Shown: in pieces, positions 44,032 through 54,662 of the stretch
Layout: every line of letters begins with the position of its first letter
Numbering within the stretch: the first letter of the stretch is position 1
NCBI GenBank assembly: GCA_012934845.2
Contig: WNNJ02002367.1
Coordinates: forward strand, 37,828 to 101,827
From: Pomphorhynchus laevis
Lineage: Eukaryota > Acanthocephala > Palaeacanthocephala > Echinorhynchida > Pomphorhynchidae
Direction of reading: 5' to 3'
Length of the DNA stretch: 64,000 nt
Notes under the pieces: generated by a model
Told to the model about the DNA's origin: nothing
What the model saw: only the letters and a program-made list of their open reading frames with translations
Database searches by the model: none
Translations under genes and position numbers: made by a program

Positions 44032-44589
44032 TTTAGATAGTTGATACTGATCCATTATTATAAATAATTATTGGAGCTGTATCAAAGGAAATAAGAAATT
44101 ACTTTTGATATTTCGTTAACTACTTTTAGCATCTTCGGAAAATTACAGTTTTTTTAATGTGCATGCATATATAAAAAAAGTTCAAAACAATCGCCGCAAT
44201 TTGCTTTGGGCAGGTGCTACTGTTGTTAGCGATAACCAGCTGCTTTCACTGTTGTTTGAATTTCTAACACGATTTCGTCAAGTTTTAAAGGTACACAAAA
44301 CGTAATGAAAAAGGATGATTCAAAATAGTTTTGATGTTTAGTGAATAGTTTAGTTTTTTATTTTTATATGTCGTCGTTAGTAGAACATCAAATGATAATT
44401 TAAAAAGCATCCGTTTATTACCAAAATTTAAATATTGTCTCGTGGAATACCAATCCTAATACCAATACATTGTCAATACCAATACATTGGTATTGGTAAA
44501 CTATGTTTCCCAATACCAAAAGATTTTTTCAAACCAAAAAAACAGTAAATACTTCAAATATTGTTTTGTATAATAGTAAAATACCGAAG

Positions 44590-44927
44590 TTACTCAAAAT
44601 TTTGAAAAGAAACCCAAACATGATAATTATGGAGTTGTTTATAAAATTTATTGTTTAGAATTCGATAAAATATATGTGGGTCAAACAGGCCAACCATTAG
44701 AGACTAGATTAAAACAACACAAATACACACTAAAAAAGGGCCTAAGTAGCGCTATTGTAGACCATAGTTTTAATTTAGATCACACTATTGACTATAATAA
44801 TACTGTTGTTTTAGCAAAAGAAACCAATTGTTTAAATAGAATAATTCATGATGCTTACTACATTCATAAAAACTCGAATATTATTATGTCGAATAATAAA
44901 CATGACGCATCGTTAAATACCTTGTAA
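44590..44927 (+). CDS. GIY-YIG endonuclease domain of a Penelope-like element
   Basis: Reads YGVVYKIYCLEFDKIYVGQT (GIY-YIG signature), GQPLETRLKQHKYTLKKGLS, AIVDHSFNLDHTIDYNNTVV and the C-terminal NRIIHDAYYIHKNSN. The first Met in frame is at 44676, but the domain clearly begins upstream, so the frame is taken from about 44590. It resembles the copy at 17830-18111 residue by residue. The second Cys of the C-x2-C pair is changed (CLEF instead of CKDC). No RT precedes it. Confidence 0.8.
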
Positions 44928-45272
44928 ATATGTTGTAAATGATTCTTTTGTTTAAATCATCCTTTCTATATTATTTTTACTTTATTTAATTTTTCTAGTA
45001 CTTTTAATTATTATTTTTATACTTTTCTAATGTTTTCAAATTATTTATTTTGAATGAAAATATTATGGTTATTATTTTTATTGTTTAAATTATTCTTTTT
45101 CATTACGTTTTGTGTACCTTTAAAACTTGACGAAATCGTATTAGAAATTCAAACAACAGTAAAAGCAGTTGGTTATCGCTAACAACAGCAGCACATGCCC
45201 AAAGCAAATTACGGCGATTGTTTTGAAGTTTTTTATATAAGCATGTACATTTTAAAAAAACATTGCAATTTT

Positions 45273-45304
45273 CTGAAGATGCTAACAGAAGTTAGCGAAA
45301 TATC
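45273..45304 (+). ncRNA. hammerhead-like ribozyme motif, well preserved
   Basis: CTGAAGA, one extra T, perfect 6-bp stem II (GCTAAC, loop AGAA, GTTAGC), GAAATATC. The AUAU after GAA is self-complementary, which would allow stem III to form between two copies. Flanking TTTT and AAAAG can form a short stem I. Confidence 0.6.
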
Positions 45305-45357
45305 AAAAGTAATTTCATCTTTCCTTTGATCCAGCTCTAATAATTACTTCGGATTAT

Positions 45358-45470
45358 ATTAATACACTTCTACTGTCTAATAATGTATGACAAGCTCGAC
45401 CATTAATTATTATTTCGTATACTCTTGGCTTAGCTAATCTTTATATATTATTATTAATGTTTCAACAGCA
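45358..45470 (-). mobile_element. Ty3/gypsy-like fossil, protease region (right part)
   Basis: The minus-strand sequence right of the PLE insertion has the retropepsin-like context expected before the part at 43600-44031. Short and broken. Confidence 0.45.
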
Positions 45471-45497
45471 CATAAAAGCATGGCTTAATTGGCTGGT

Positions 45498-46310
45498 TCA
45501 CTGCAGAAAAAAAGAAAATATAATAAAAGTATCACAAATACGGAAAAGCAGCTTCCCCATGGCATCCTCCATCCGTAATTTCTTTTTGAATTCGTTGATA
45601 TTGCTACTGCACACTGTTGACTCTCCAAGCCTATTCCACAGAGATACAACTCGCCGATCAAATTGGACAGCTCGTGATTTTCTTATCCTTTCACGTCGCA
45701 GGGTTAAACCATGGCCTCGGAGGATATTGGATGAGCGCAAATGAAGACAATCTCGAAGTGGATGATCCAAATCATTAAGAATTTGCCAGACCATACTCAT
45801 ATCGATGTACCGGCGGGTCCACGTGACAGTCTCAAGTCTAAGTGCTTTTAATCGATCAGGGTACGACAAAAATTTCAGTTGCGGTGCTAGCTTGGTAGCT
45901 CTATGAAGTACCCTCTCTGTACTAATATGTTCTTTTGAATTTTGGGGATACACACACGGCGAAGCATATAGAAGACGGCTCAACACATAAGCAAAGATTA
46001 GCGGACGTAGGGCAAATTGATTGAGTGCAATGAAAGTGCGTCGAAGTTGACCGATTATTTCCAACGCATTTGAACAAGCATGTTCAGTATGTGTGACGGT
46101 ACTTAAATCACTGTTTATCCACACTCCCAAGTCCTTATATTTGCTCACTCGTTCTATATCACTGCTTTAAAAGCTATAATTAACTAAAGATTGAGCATTT
46201 CCGCCACGAACACGTAAATGTTTGCATTTTGATATATTTACAATCAACCTATTGAGCAGAGCCCAATTTTCGACTTCATCGATATCCCAATGCAGTTTAA
46301 TTATATCATA
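45498..46310 (-). pseudogene. CR1-like LINE, RT C-terminal half
   Basis: A 216-residue open frame (46148-45498) with SKYKDLGVWINSDLSTVTHT, LIFAYVLSRLLYASPCVYP, RVLHRATKLAPQLKFLSYPD, RYIDMSMVWQILNDLDHPLR and FDRRVVSLWNRLGESTVCSS, the full set of post-catalytic CR1/L2-type blocks up to the natural C-terminus. Upstream, after one stop, RLIVNISKCKHLRVRGGN continues the RT. The catalytic motif itself is absent because of 5' truncation. Clearly different from the copies at 41.96 and 27.9 kb. Confidence 0.82.
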
Positions 46311-46319
46311 TTGGATTCG

Positions 46320-46857
46320 ATATCATATATCATGTTGGATTCGATAGATAAAGTTGTAGATATAAGGCCCGACGATATTGAATGTTTTGACCGATAGACC
46401 TTCGCAAAGTGACCATGTATCGTACATCACGAGCTGGGCAATTAGAACGTGAATGTTTCGAATGCCCACAAAAAAAAATAGCATTTTTGATAATTTTGGA
46501 TTGCAGCACAACTACTGTCTGATTCACAATCATCAGATGGTAATTGATCAACATTTACAGTGTTCTGATTCACTATCATCAGTTGGTAATTGAGCGTCGA
46601 CTATATTAATTAAAGGTATCTTATCTGTTATTTGATACCGCGATTTACTGAGATCTTTGAAATATGATGCCTGCTGATGAGCAGACTCGATCACACGTGC
46701 AAGTTTATGCGCGTCGTCTTTGTTTAGAACTTGATTCTTTAATAATCGCTCACGAATACTTTGTGGAGCGATTCCTGCCACAAACGTATCACGCAAAAAA
46801 AAGCCATCAGTTCTTCTACTAATGTAGCTTTGAATGTGACTAGATTACCCAGCGATT
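46320..46857 (-). mobile_element. Ty3/gypsy-like fossil, gag region
   Basis: The minus strand encodes a gag-like segment (RDTFVAGIAPQSIRERLL, then KLARVIESAHQQ) and further on a CCHC zinc-knuckle-like stretch near 46450. Broken in a few places, no LTRs recognised. It may belong to the same fossil as the protease region at 43.6-45.47 kb, now separated by the CR1-like RT tail. Confidence 0.68.
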
Positions 46858-48185
46858 CTAGACGAATTTTCTCCTCGACATACTACTGCTACATGGGCAG
46901 TGGCTGTTAAAGCCCTTCTGTATTGAGCAGTCGCGCCAACAGTGCTCCACCTCGCTCTATCTACTTAGTTGGAGGTTAGAGGACGATATGTTGATAAGGA
47001 GGCGATTCCATTTTGATCCAATCAGAGTGGTCGTCTTCCAGGCAACTATCCGACTTGACCCTGTTGTAGGAAATGCGATTCTTACCCAATTCGATTTCTA
47101 CCTCTCATCGCAAGCTACCGAGATCCTTTCGAATACCTACAAAGGTCGCATTTTCAATCCTACTCTAACAAAACTCAAGGTCCTAGCAAAAATGCTACAC
47201 CTTCCCAATCTATCTGTTTTCGTCAGACATGCCCTCTCGAAAGAATATTGGAGTTCTAGATATAGGTTCCAGCTAATTAGAGATAGGGCGAGCAGTGCTC
47301 GCCTTAACTCTTCTCAATTTTTCTTTTAGAAGGAGAAGTATATCTGCTGGAAGGAGATGATATTGGGTTAAATTAGAAGTATAGGCCTTGATAAAGTTTT
47401 GTATGAGTCACTCTCCCTACACAACTTTAGAGCCACTCAATCTCCCCAACCAATCATGCCTTGTGTTGACTTCAAAAGTAGGGACTTATATGTTACTGAT
47501 ATCCTAAACTCCTGGGGCCACTTCCGTGCGCCTCTAAATTCCAGGCTACACTCTTTACTTAGGTATTTCAGTCAGTAAGAGACAGGAGGTCGCCATTACG
47601 CTGCTAATAGCCTCCCCCTCCGGTGATTCTGGCGTCAACATTAGCCGGAAAATATTTTTATCTAAAAATAAATCGATTTTATGCCCTAAAGACCTGAGGC
47701 CTATTTCGATTCAAAACTCCCTCATCTCCATCTACGAAAAAGCGCTTATGCATAGAATCCGCATCCATCTAACTAAACATAAGTTAATCCCTCGGTCCAT
47801 TCAGCCATTGGTGAAGTGCATCGGTATTGTTTCGAAATTGTCGGCTGGATCAAACTTGAATAGGTTCAAAAGTGTTTTTAAGAGTATTAGATGGGCTATG
47901 AAACGGGCACATCATATGTCATTTAGAGAAAATGTTCAGGTGCGCTTATTGTTCACTGGGCAATCTTGGCATTAGTCTTCGTTTCTAGAGAACGGTCCCC
48001 TGAAGAAAGACTAATGTTTCGCAAGCTCATCATCTCGAGATTACCTACTGTTGTCCGCCTCTAATGTACTCTCAGGTTTGTGAGATACCCTTAATGGCTT
48101 AGACGGAGGGCGGTGCACTTGTGTAAGCTTAAAAGATCTGATCACCCTGGTCAGTTTCAATAAAGACTTAGAGACTATTGACTTG
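46858..48185 (+). mobile_element. LINE copy C (5'-truncated, internal deletion)
   Basis: Starts within the endonuclease-RT linker (NFLLDILLLHGQWLLKPFCI), continues as an open frame 46988-47329 (RRRFHFDPIRVVVFQATIRL, KLKVLAKMLHLPNLSVFVRH), then RT remnants with frame changes (GLDKVLYESLSLHNF, VTDILNSWGHF). After SIQPLVKCIGIVSK the palm with YADD is deleted, and it resumes at KSIRWAMKRAHHMSF. The 3' end has CAATAAAGACTTAGAGACTATT near 48160. Same family as copies A and B. Confidence 0.78.
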
Positions 48186-48239
48186 AACTCTTTCATTTTG
48201 TGTTTTTCTGTCTCACTCTATTATTAGTTGCAGGCCTTT

Positions 48240-48645
48240 TTTAGTAAGCAATCCATTATTATTGAATCTAACTAAGGCAGATCGACAATTTCAAGGACCC
48301 GTTCATTTAAATTGATCGTTGTTGTGCACACTCATTTGCGCCACGTGTGAACTTCAGATGGCACATGAACAATTTCTTTACGAGGTTTCATCGTTTACAG
48401 CTTAGGGTTACAAGGCTTACAACGTTTTACAGCTTCCAGAGATATAAATTCTCCAACACTACCTGTGCTAATTTAGTCTTTGAGTTTAACGTCATTTATT
48501 TCATCTGACACGATAACTTTATCTAATTTCACATAATTACAAAGGATGTTAGGAAGATCCATATTATTCATTTTGACACTTGCAAAATGCCCTTGCTTTC
48601 CACAATTATGACTAAAATTAAATGCCGATGGACTGATGATCTGAA
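48240..48645 (-). mobile_element. Ty3/gypsy-like fossil, knuckle and protease-like region
   Basis: The minus strand holds a CGKQGHFAS zinc-knuckle remnant near 48605 followed by sequence with protease-like composition. Broken, short, old. Family assignment rests on the single knuckle and is tentative. Confidence 0.45.
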
Positions 48646-49493
48646 CTGATATGTTCTACTGACAAGTTATTATTCACTTTTTATTCCGGAATATTAAAAT
48701 GTATAAAATTTAAAATATACATTAAATATTTTCTGTTAGTTCAAGTTTTGTACCAAGATTATATTAAGTATATTTATCACTTCAATCCTCTTATTTAATT
48801 TAATTAAAGATAAGTCGAAATTAATTCAAGTAAAAGTTTTGCTGCAATTACTGTAGTTAACATTTCCTTCGCTTCTCTAAGCAAAGCAATTTTTTCTATC
48901 TGTAATTTGATTAGAAAGAACTTGAACTAATGAACTTGTTCAAGTTCATTTTTTCCAAAGCTATTTGGAAAAATAATTATGAAAACGACTGTACTTTATG
49001 TACGAATTCATTGTCAGATAGCTTCCTATTTAAAATTTCATATAAGCAATTCTTGTATCACATCAAGTTAGGCGTTCAAGTGCTAAAACACTACAAATAT
49101 GTTTTACTAAAATATTATTTAAAATTTATTTTTAATAATCACAAAGAAATTTAATAATAAATACTAAACCCACAATCTTTCATATAGTAGCACATTCTTT
49201 CATATATTTGTTTTTTCATATAGTAGCACTGCTTTCTTCCGCGTATTTCATAATTTTATTATTTCTATAATTTTATTCTCACCAACACGAAACAGGTTAA
49301 ATTCAACACGAAAGTAATTATAATCGATAAATATATTACATAAAAATACGATAATATATTGTAATGTATAGTTTAATGGACATTTATCTAGTTAATTTAT
49401 AACGATATCAACAGATGAAGCCGGTCTTTGTTATAGTAAAAATGCATTAATCTAGTTATAAATACTAACCCATAATCTTCTTCCATTTCGATT
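48646..49493. other. AT-rich spacer, no gene seen
   Basis: AT-rich intergenic DNA. No conserved coding block, no strong repeat beyond TTTCATATA duplicated near 49178-49225. Confidence 0.5.
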
Positions 49494-49822
49494 GTATAGC
49501 TTTATTGGAACAACGAAGAAAATAATTTTCCTTTATTAGAAAAAATTCAATATTTTTTGATATCTTCTGCTATCATGATCGGGATTACAATAAAATGTTC
49601 ACACAAGTTCGATTTTTAGCAGTTATGCAAAAGTATATTTTGCAATTACATTTATGCAAAAGTATGTTTTGCAATTACATTTATGCAAAAGTATATTTTG
49701 CATGTGTATTTATGCTAAAGTACAAGTACTTGAGCACAAGAACATTTGATTGTAATCCTGTTGATGATAGCAAGAACTAAACAAAGGAAAATTATTTTCT
49801 TCGTTCTTCCAATAAAACTATT
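49494..49822. mobile_element. foldback (MITE-like) element with internal 29-bp repeats
   Basis: Inverted arms of about 100 bp: left has CGAAGAAAATAATTTTCCTTT, right its complement, with further matches around GGATTACAAT. In the centre (49625-49711) a 29-bp unit beginning ATGCAAAAGTATATTTTGCA is repeated three times. No coding sequence. Probably a non-autonomous element. Confidence 0.75.
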
Positions 49823-51300
49823 CAAAATTTGAATTTTTGTTTTGAATTTATTATATTTATTTCTTAAATACTACTAAACTGTCTATATTATTATATTTTT
49901 GCTTAATTCCGTATTTGATATTTTCTCATTGTACGATTTAAACACATTAAGTTAAATGTTGAAATGTTTTCGCAATGGAAATATTTATATTAGGATATTT
50001 CATAAAAGTATATTTTTTAAAAATTGCATAACAAATTAAAGTTTCAATATTTTTGAAAATAATTTCAATTGCTATTATTTAATGTTGGCTGATGATCCCT
50101 CGACTCTTCTGTTTTATCCACAATTAGATTGAGAAATAGTAATTATATTTTGATAATTATGTTTTGAGTAACAAATTTTTTAATTTTAAGTGGATATATA
50201 AGTGAAAACTCAAATAATTGAAAATTTAATGACTGTTTTATCATGCAAGCTGCATTAATCGTATCGATAAGCCAACCGCAGTACGCTACGTTTCAGTATT
50301 GATGGACCTCATTAAGTACTAACCAAATCCCTGCATTTCACGTTTCGTTCCGTTTAATGTTAGCTCATGATCACTCGACTCGTCTGCTTTATTGACAATT
50401 AGATTGAATGATAGACTTTCGTCTTACATTTTGCAAATTAAATTCATATTTAATCAATTAAATTGAATTTTTTATTGATTTTTTAAATTGAATTTTTACT
50501 CTAATTGATACATATCAAAAAGATATTGTTCAAAATTGATTAATACATTGACCTCTATTTCTTATTCGAATACATCGTATATTATTTATTAATAAATTTA
50601 AAAATATTGATTTTTATTTAAAATTTAAATTACAAATCCTATCGTTATATAAATATAACTTGTATAGCATCTCATATAATCATTTATTATTTATAATTAT
50701 CTATCTTTATTTTTGATTTATATATTGTATAAGATGCGTAGACTCAGTTATCTGATTTGTTCTCTGACAAGTTATTATTGACCTATAGATTTTGCTTTCC
50801 CAGTAACATAACCTCTGTCAGAAATACAGCAACTATGTATTTTTGGTACGACATTATTATTTAACATTATTTTTATGATCTGATCTGATTGTATATTGTT
50901 TTATATACTTTATTTGGTAATTTTGTCAGTATAATTAAACCGTTGTTCTTCAATGATTTGTGGTAGCTGTCTTTGGTCTGTAACGCTGAAGTTTTACGAT
51001 GTTAAAAGAGAAATAGATTATTAAGTGGCCTAATATTAGGCATTTAAGCTATGACAACAACGTAACTTTTAAATATATATATATTAACATTTTCTAATAG
51101 CCCTGACAGGAGATCCACTTATAATAAGTTTCTTCTCATCATGCCTCTATTTATCGTTAGCCTCTATTAATAAAATGTTGGAATAATCAAGCATCGATAT
51201 TTTTAGTAAAGAAAATCTCAACATGTCTGGTTAACCGAATACGGATAAAACGAATAATAAAAGTATGAATTAAATGCTCGCTTTCCTAGCAATATGAAAA
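49823..51300. other. AT-rich spacer downstream of the DeSI-like gene
   Basis: No coding block recognised. TTAATGTTGGCTGATGATCCCT (50081) and TTAATGTTAGCTCATGATCACT (50356) are imperfect direct repeats about 275 bp apart, each followed by CGACTC-TCTG-TTTAT-type sequence and a GACAATTAGATTGA-like motif. They suggest a diverged tandem duplication. Confidence 0.5.
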
Positions 51301-51307
51301 ATATATG

Positions 51308-52084
51308 TCATACACAAGCAAGATTACTGTGATAATTATTAGAAATTTGTATCGAATGTTTGCAACCTTGCAACATAGGCCTATCATTAAAGAATGACGA
51401 GACGGACTCAGGAGCTAACCAAGGAGATCGACCACTTCTGGCTGGAATACAAAATATTGCTTCTGACAATAACATATTACTCATATATTTGTAGTAGTAT
51501 GTCCGTTCTGCATCTCTCGTAACGTTTAGTGCATCTAAAGTTGCTTCAATATTCCCTTCACTTCGCATAAAGTACTGTTCGATTACCCATTTTCCACTTT
51601 CTAGATTTGGTTTAATATTCTGTAATTGTAGGAAACGCTTATTCTTCGAACATATATGCTCAGCTCGTTGGATCCATCGTGGAATTATTTTACCGGTTAG
51701 AAGCCATACAATGTCATGGACAAAGCTGTTACAATTTCTAGTCAGTAACCTGTATTGGCATCCGTTATATCTTGATCTGCTTAGCTGATCGATTAACCAT
51801 TGTATCTGATATTTCCATAGATGAGTAGATCCTATCAAGATTTCTTTCTTTAATTTTGCCTTAATTAATTGCAGATCAATTGACAGTGGTCGATCACTCA
51901 GTGATCTTTCGACAACTCCGGACACTTGAAAGGGATGGGCGTAGAAGCACCACTCTGAATTATAGACAACGAGGGTACAATGATGAATATCAACAGCTCC
52001 ACATGTGAATAAATTAGATATTGTTCTAATGAATCTATGAGCATCGAGAACATAAACACGAACATAAACGTCAACAGCACGCAT
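51308..52084 (-). CDS. DeSI/PPPDE-family isopeptidase-like protein, single exon
   Basis: The PPPDE (DeSI) family is a group of papain-like cysteine isopeptidases; members remove SUMO or ubiquitin. The frame is intact over 258 codons. The N-terminus VYVRVYVLDAHRF fits the family start VKLYVYDLS. IHHCTLVVYNSEWCFY (residues 33-48) fits IWHTSIVVHKDEFFFG with the catalytic His (His35). LIGSTHLW (83-90) fits VGSTEV. YRLLTRNCNSFVHDIVWLLT (111-130) then GKIIPRWI fits the box [20 protein letters not shown] with the catalytic Cys (Cys118). The stretch between His and Cys is about 13 residues longer than in DESI1, and the usual Gly-Gly after FFG is missing. A 115-residue C-terminal extension contains GNIEATLDAL, loosely like a UBA helix. 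A real host gene or a retrogene are both possible; no poly(A) tract is obvious downstream. Confidence 0.8.
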   Translation of the reverse strand: MRAVDVYVRVYVLDAHRFIRTISNLFTCGAVDIHHCTLVVYNSEWCFYAHPFQVSGVVERSLSDRPLSIDLQLIKAKLKKEILIGSTHLWKYQIQWLIDQLSRSRYNGCQYRLLTRNCNSFVHDIVWLLTGKIIPRWIQRAEHICSKNKRFLQLQNIKPNLESGKWVIEQYFMRSEGNIEATLDALNVTRDAERTYYYKYMSNMLLSEAIFCIPARSGRSPWLAPESVSSFFNDRPMLQGCKHSIQISNNYHSNLACV

Positions 52085-53512
52085 CTTCTTGATTAAAATA
52101 ACTTTACATGAGGAAAATAACGAACAAGATTATTGAATGAATTTGTATAAATTGACATTTGGCGCTTTTTAATCTTAACCTAGATTCACTTTTTCAATTT
52201 GTAATTTGTATTTTACAAAAGGTAGAGTTCTAACCGACTGGAAACTACATATTTACTTGTTTACTCATCCTATTAATTAATACCTTTTAAAAACTATAAG
52301 TAGATATCAATTTGACTTTTGTTCGCAGTGTCTTATTCGAATGTTATAGATATACATTTTTAATTAAACCCGTAATATTTTTAGTTTACATTTTAAGAAG
52401 GAAGAAGGCAATTGATCTACTATGTTATTGTTTTTGTTTGAATTTTGACATCTGCAAACTTCATGTGTTGTATCTTATTTATCCAGCTTCTTCGCTGCAG
52501 CCTTAATAACAATAAAATATAGCTTATTTAAATAATAAAAATTGACATGTTTGATCAAAATATTATATAAAAATATTATATTATTTAATATTATAATATT
52601 TATAAACATAAACGCATCGCAATCCTTACAAATAGATTTATGAAAGCAATGTTGTTTTAAATGAAGATTAATCTTATAAAGTGTATTACTATTACTTTCC
52701 TTTGTTAGTTGAAATTTCATAATCAATAAATTAATTTTGAGAAATTAAAAATTAATTTTGATTAATCAATTTAATTTTAATTGATTTTTTTATTTTTCAC
52801 ACATGTATGATCTGTGAATATATAGATCATAAACAGCATTATGCAAGCCTAGAAAAGGAAACAAGTTTCTTGCAGAAACAATTTACATAGAAACACTCGT
52901 TTGTCTAAATTGCGAAGTTTGGTTGATTAATAAATATCTAAATTTGATACATGTTTAGTTATGCTATGACTTATACACTCTTTTAATTCCTAATGTACGG
53001 TTATTCATTAAATCTTATATTAAGCAATGTTTATCACTCTATAACTTTTAAAATAAAATTTGATCCAAACTTGATTATTATCAAATTATATAATTTGATA
53101 ATTGATTAATTTTTTTATAATTTGATACTCATTGTGTTTTTGATTTATTCTTTAGTATGTACAAACCTTATGCTGAAATACATTTCAAGTGATTTAAAAA
53201 TTGTTTTTATCAAGAATTAGACTATCAAAATAAAGTTATTATTTTATTGAATATAAGTTATTTTCTATACATTTCTTCGATATAAGTCAATTATTACCGT
53301 TCTTATAGCATGCACAGTGATAATACTTGAATATATTTATTTTCTATTAATTAATTTATTTTGATATTTATTTTTCTTTTTATATCTATATATTTTTTCC
53401 AATTCATAATTTATCTAAATGAAATTAACTCAGGTATTTCTTATGTGAACATGAAAGTAAATATCTGTTTATGTTTTCATAAATATAATTAGATATTAAA
53501 TAATTATTAGAG
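52085..53512. other. AT-rich spacer upstream of the DeSI-like gene
   Basis: Immediately upstream of the ATG the minus strand is AT-rich with no recognisable TATA or further coding exon. No other gene seen up to the foldback array at 53.5 kb. Confidence 0.45.
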
Positions 53513-53912
53513 AAAAAGAAAGGAGGAAAATGTTATTGATATTTCGCTAACCTCTGTTAGCATGTAAAGAAAATTACAATTTGATAAAGAGTTATTGGAG
53601 CTGGATCAAAGAAAAGAAGAAAATTTTATTTGATATTGAACAATTACACTTTTTAATTATTGGAGCTGGATCAAAGGAAAGAATAAATTATTTTTAATAT
53701 TTCGCAAACCCCTATTAGCATCTTCAAAAATTACCTGTAGATGATTACCTTGTAATTTTCTGAAGATGCTAACAGAGGTTAGCGAAATATTAAATAAAAG
53801 TTTTCTCCTTTTTTGAAAGTTACCTGAGGTAATTTTCAAAATTACATCAGTTAATTAGCATCTTCAGAAAATTACCTTAATTTTCTAATTGAAAATTACC
53901 TGAAGTAATTTT
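53513..53912. mobile_element. inverted and scrambled PLE-end units left of the 94-bp array
   Basis: Two units in reverse orientation (53513-53640 and 53641-53740, each with TTATTGGAGCTGGATCAAAG and a complement of the ribozyme-like core), one forward unit with core at 53760, and one more inverted remnant near 53860 (TAGCATCTTCAG). ACCTGAAGTAATTTTC-type fragments lie between. This looks like several end-to-end PLE pseudo-LTR pieces. Confidence 0.65.
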
Positions 53913-54662
53913 CTGAAGATGCTAACAGAAGTTAGCGAAATATCAAATAAAATTTTCCTTCTTTCTTTGATCCAGCTCCAATAATTCTTTATCAAATTGT
54001 AATTTTATGAAGATGCTAATAGAAGTTAACGAAATATCAAATAAAATTTTCCTTCTTTCTTTGATCCAGCCTCAATAATTCATTATCAAATTGTAATTTT
54101 CTGAAGATACTAACAGAAGTTAGCGAAATATCAAATAAAATTTTCCTTCTTTCTTTGATCCAGCTCCAATAATTCTTTATCAAATTGTAATTTTCTGAAG
54201 ATGCTAACAGAGATTAGCGAAATATCAATAAAATTTTCTTTCTTTCTTTTATCCAGCTTCAATAAGTCTTTATCAAATTGTAATTATCTGAAGATGCTAA
54301 CAGAAGTTAGCGAAATATCATATAAAATTTTCCTTATTTCTTTGATCCAGCTCCAATGAGTCTTTGTCAAATTGTGATTTTCTGAAGATGCTAAGAGAGG
54401 GTAGCGAAATATCAAATAAAATTTCCCTTATTTCTTTGATGCAGCATTAATAATTCTTTATCAAATTGTAATTTTCTAAAGATGCTAACAGAGGTTAGCG
54501 ATATATCAAATAAAATTTCCCTCTTTTTTGATCCAAAATAATAACAAAATTAATTGTAATTTTCTGAAGATGTTAACAGTAGTTAACGAAATATCAAAAG
54601 TAATTTCTTATTTCCTTTGATCCAGCTCCAATAATTATTTATCAATAATGGATCAGTATCAA
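53913..54662 (+). repeat. 94-bp tandem array with hammerhead-like motif in each unit
   Basis: Core positions 53913, 54007, 54101, 54195, 54288, 54382, 54476 and 54563, that is periods 94, 94, 94, 93, 94, 94 and 87. Each unit: TTATCAAATTGTAATTTT, CTGAAGA, extra T, stem II, GAAATATC, AAATAAAATTTTCC, then TTTCTTTGATCCAGCTCCAA. The flanks can pair (AAATT with AATTT, TTT with AAA) as a stem I with an internal loop. Most copies are intact in the core; 54007 (ATGAAGA) and 54476 (CTAAAGA) are altered. The array ends with AATAATGGATCAGTATCAAC, the end sequence also seen at 9630 and 44045. Confidence 0.8.

Larger units (their letters stand above)
44032..45345 (+). mobile_element. PLE foldback with endonuclease only, inserted in Ty3 fossil
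   Basis: Inverted ends of about 265 bp (about 44063-44330 and 45092-45345) share CAATCGCCGCAATTTGCTTT and TTGTTGTTAGCGATAACC-like stretches. ACTTCGGATTAT flanks the element on both sides (44020-44031 and 45346-45357), a 12-bp target duplication. Inside is a plus-strand GIY-YIG frame. The right end carries an apparently intact hammerhead-like motif at 45273; the left one has a changed core (CCGAAGA). The organisation equals that of 17430-18345. Confidence 0.82.

Noticed and set aside
46320-46857. Domesticated gag gene
   Set aside because: Frames are broken and no intact gag-length protein is present.
49595-49780. 61-residue open frame with repeated CNYIYAK-like peptide
   Set aside because: Product of the 29-bp repeat inside a foldback element.
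53513-54662. CRISPR array
   Set aside because: The repeats are 94 bp, directly abutting, without unique spacers, and in a eukaryotic genome.
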